A DNA stretch of 6,815 nt from positions 1-6,815 of the forward strand of contig CAKSDF010000103.1 in the NCBI GenBank assembly GCA_934444695.1, in the 5' to 3' direction. This DNA is from an uncultured Eubacteriales bacterium (GTDB taxonomy: Bacteria > Bacillota > Clostridia > Oscillospirales > Acutalibacteraceae). Of the stretch, positions 6,646 to 6,815 are shown piece by piece (positions within the stretch are counted from its first letter, which is position 1; every line of letters starts with the position of its first letter). The translations under genes and the position numbers were made by a program. Under the pieces are notes generated by a model. It did no database searches. It was not told the DNA's origin and worked only from the letters and a program-made list of their open reading frames with translations.

Positions 6646-6815
6646 ATGGATATTATCAAGGTTGAAAATTTACATAAAAGTTTCGGCGACAATAATGTTT
6701 TAAGAGGCATTGATATTAATATCAAACAGGGCGACGTCGTGGTTATAATCGGACCGTCGGGCTCGGGAAAATCCACCTTTTTGCGTACCCTTAATCTTCT
6801 CGAACAGCCTACTTC
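6646..6815 (+). CDS. Polar amino-acid ABC transporter ATP-binding protein, 3' partial
   Basis: The ATPase subunit that powers the importer, cut by the right edge after 56 codons. It begins MDIIKVENLHKSFGDNNVL, typical of the GlnQ/HisP class, with F13 as the probable adenine-stacking aromatic residue. Walker A is GPSGSGKST at residues 36-44, followed by FLRTLNLLEQP, which is typical of amino-acid importers. Signature, Walker B and H-loop motifs lie outside the window. The start ATG 6646 is preceded by AAGGAGG (6631-6637), which overlaps the permease stop codon TAA (6630-6632), so the two genes are tightly coupled in one operon. Confidence 0.93.
   Translation, partial: MDIIKVENLHKSFGDNNVLRGIDINIKQGDVVVIIGPSGSGKSTFLRTLNLLEQPT

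Noticed and set aside
5964..6776. Long open minus-strand frame of 270 codons
   Set aside because: It is antisense to the clear permease and ATPase genes, including the Walker A region, and its translation shows no family features.

Overview
The window looks like a mid-GC Bacillota genome, most likely an uncultured gut-type Clostridia (Oscillospirales or a relative). The reasons are strong AGGAGG-type ribosome binding sites, a sigma-A-type promoter with an extended -10 and an A-tract upstream, a Gram-positive style lipoprotein solute-binding protein, GGGAC...GTCCC hairpin terminators, and short AT-rich gaps between genes. The taxon is inferred from style only; there is no rRNA or marker gene here.

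Layout, all on the + strand. Region 1 (1-4830) is a carbohydrate-active pair. The first gene is open at the left edge. It encodes a membrane-anchored protein with two tandem right-handed beta-helix (pectate-lyase-superfamily) domains. After a 206-base gap comes a heparinase II/III-family polysaccharide lyase with no visible signal peptide. The gap has no convincing terminator; it holds a perfect 13-base palindrome and a three-copy 13-base tandem repeat. The pair suggests outside attack on a polysaccharide, probably uronic-acid-containing, followed by intracellular breakdown of oligosaccharides. No sugar transporter is visible in the window.

Region 2 (about 4848-6815) is a polar amino-acid ABC importer with its own promoter: solute-binding lipoprotein, then permease, then ATPase (cut off by the right edge). 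The permease and ATPase genes are tightly coupled, with the ATPase ribosome binding site overlapping the permease stop codon. The solute-binding gene is separated from them by 191 bases.

That 191-base gap (5743-5933) is the most interesting non-coding part. It contains two terminator-like hairpins, the second directly before the permease ribosome binding site. It also contains a GC-rich tetraloop hairpin that uses the same bases as the second terminator's left arm, plus two longer-range complementary pairings. Together they resemble a conditional terminator (attenuator) that could set permease/ATPase expression below that of the binding protein. No known riboswitch or T-box consensus was recognised there. 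Everything else looks ordinary, with intact reading frames and no mobile elements, tRNA, rRNA or CRISPR.
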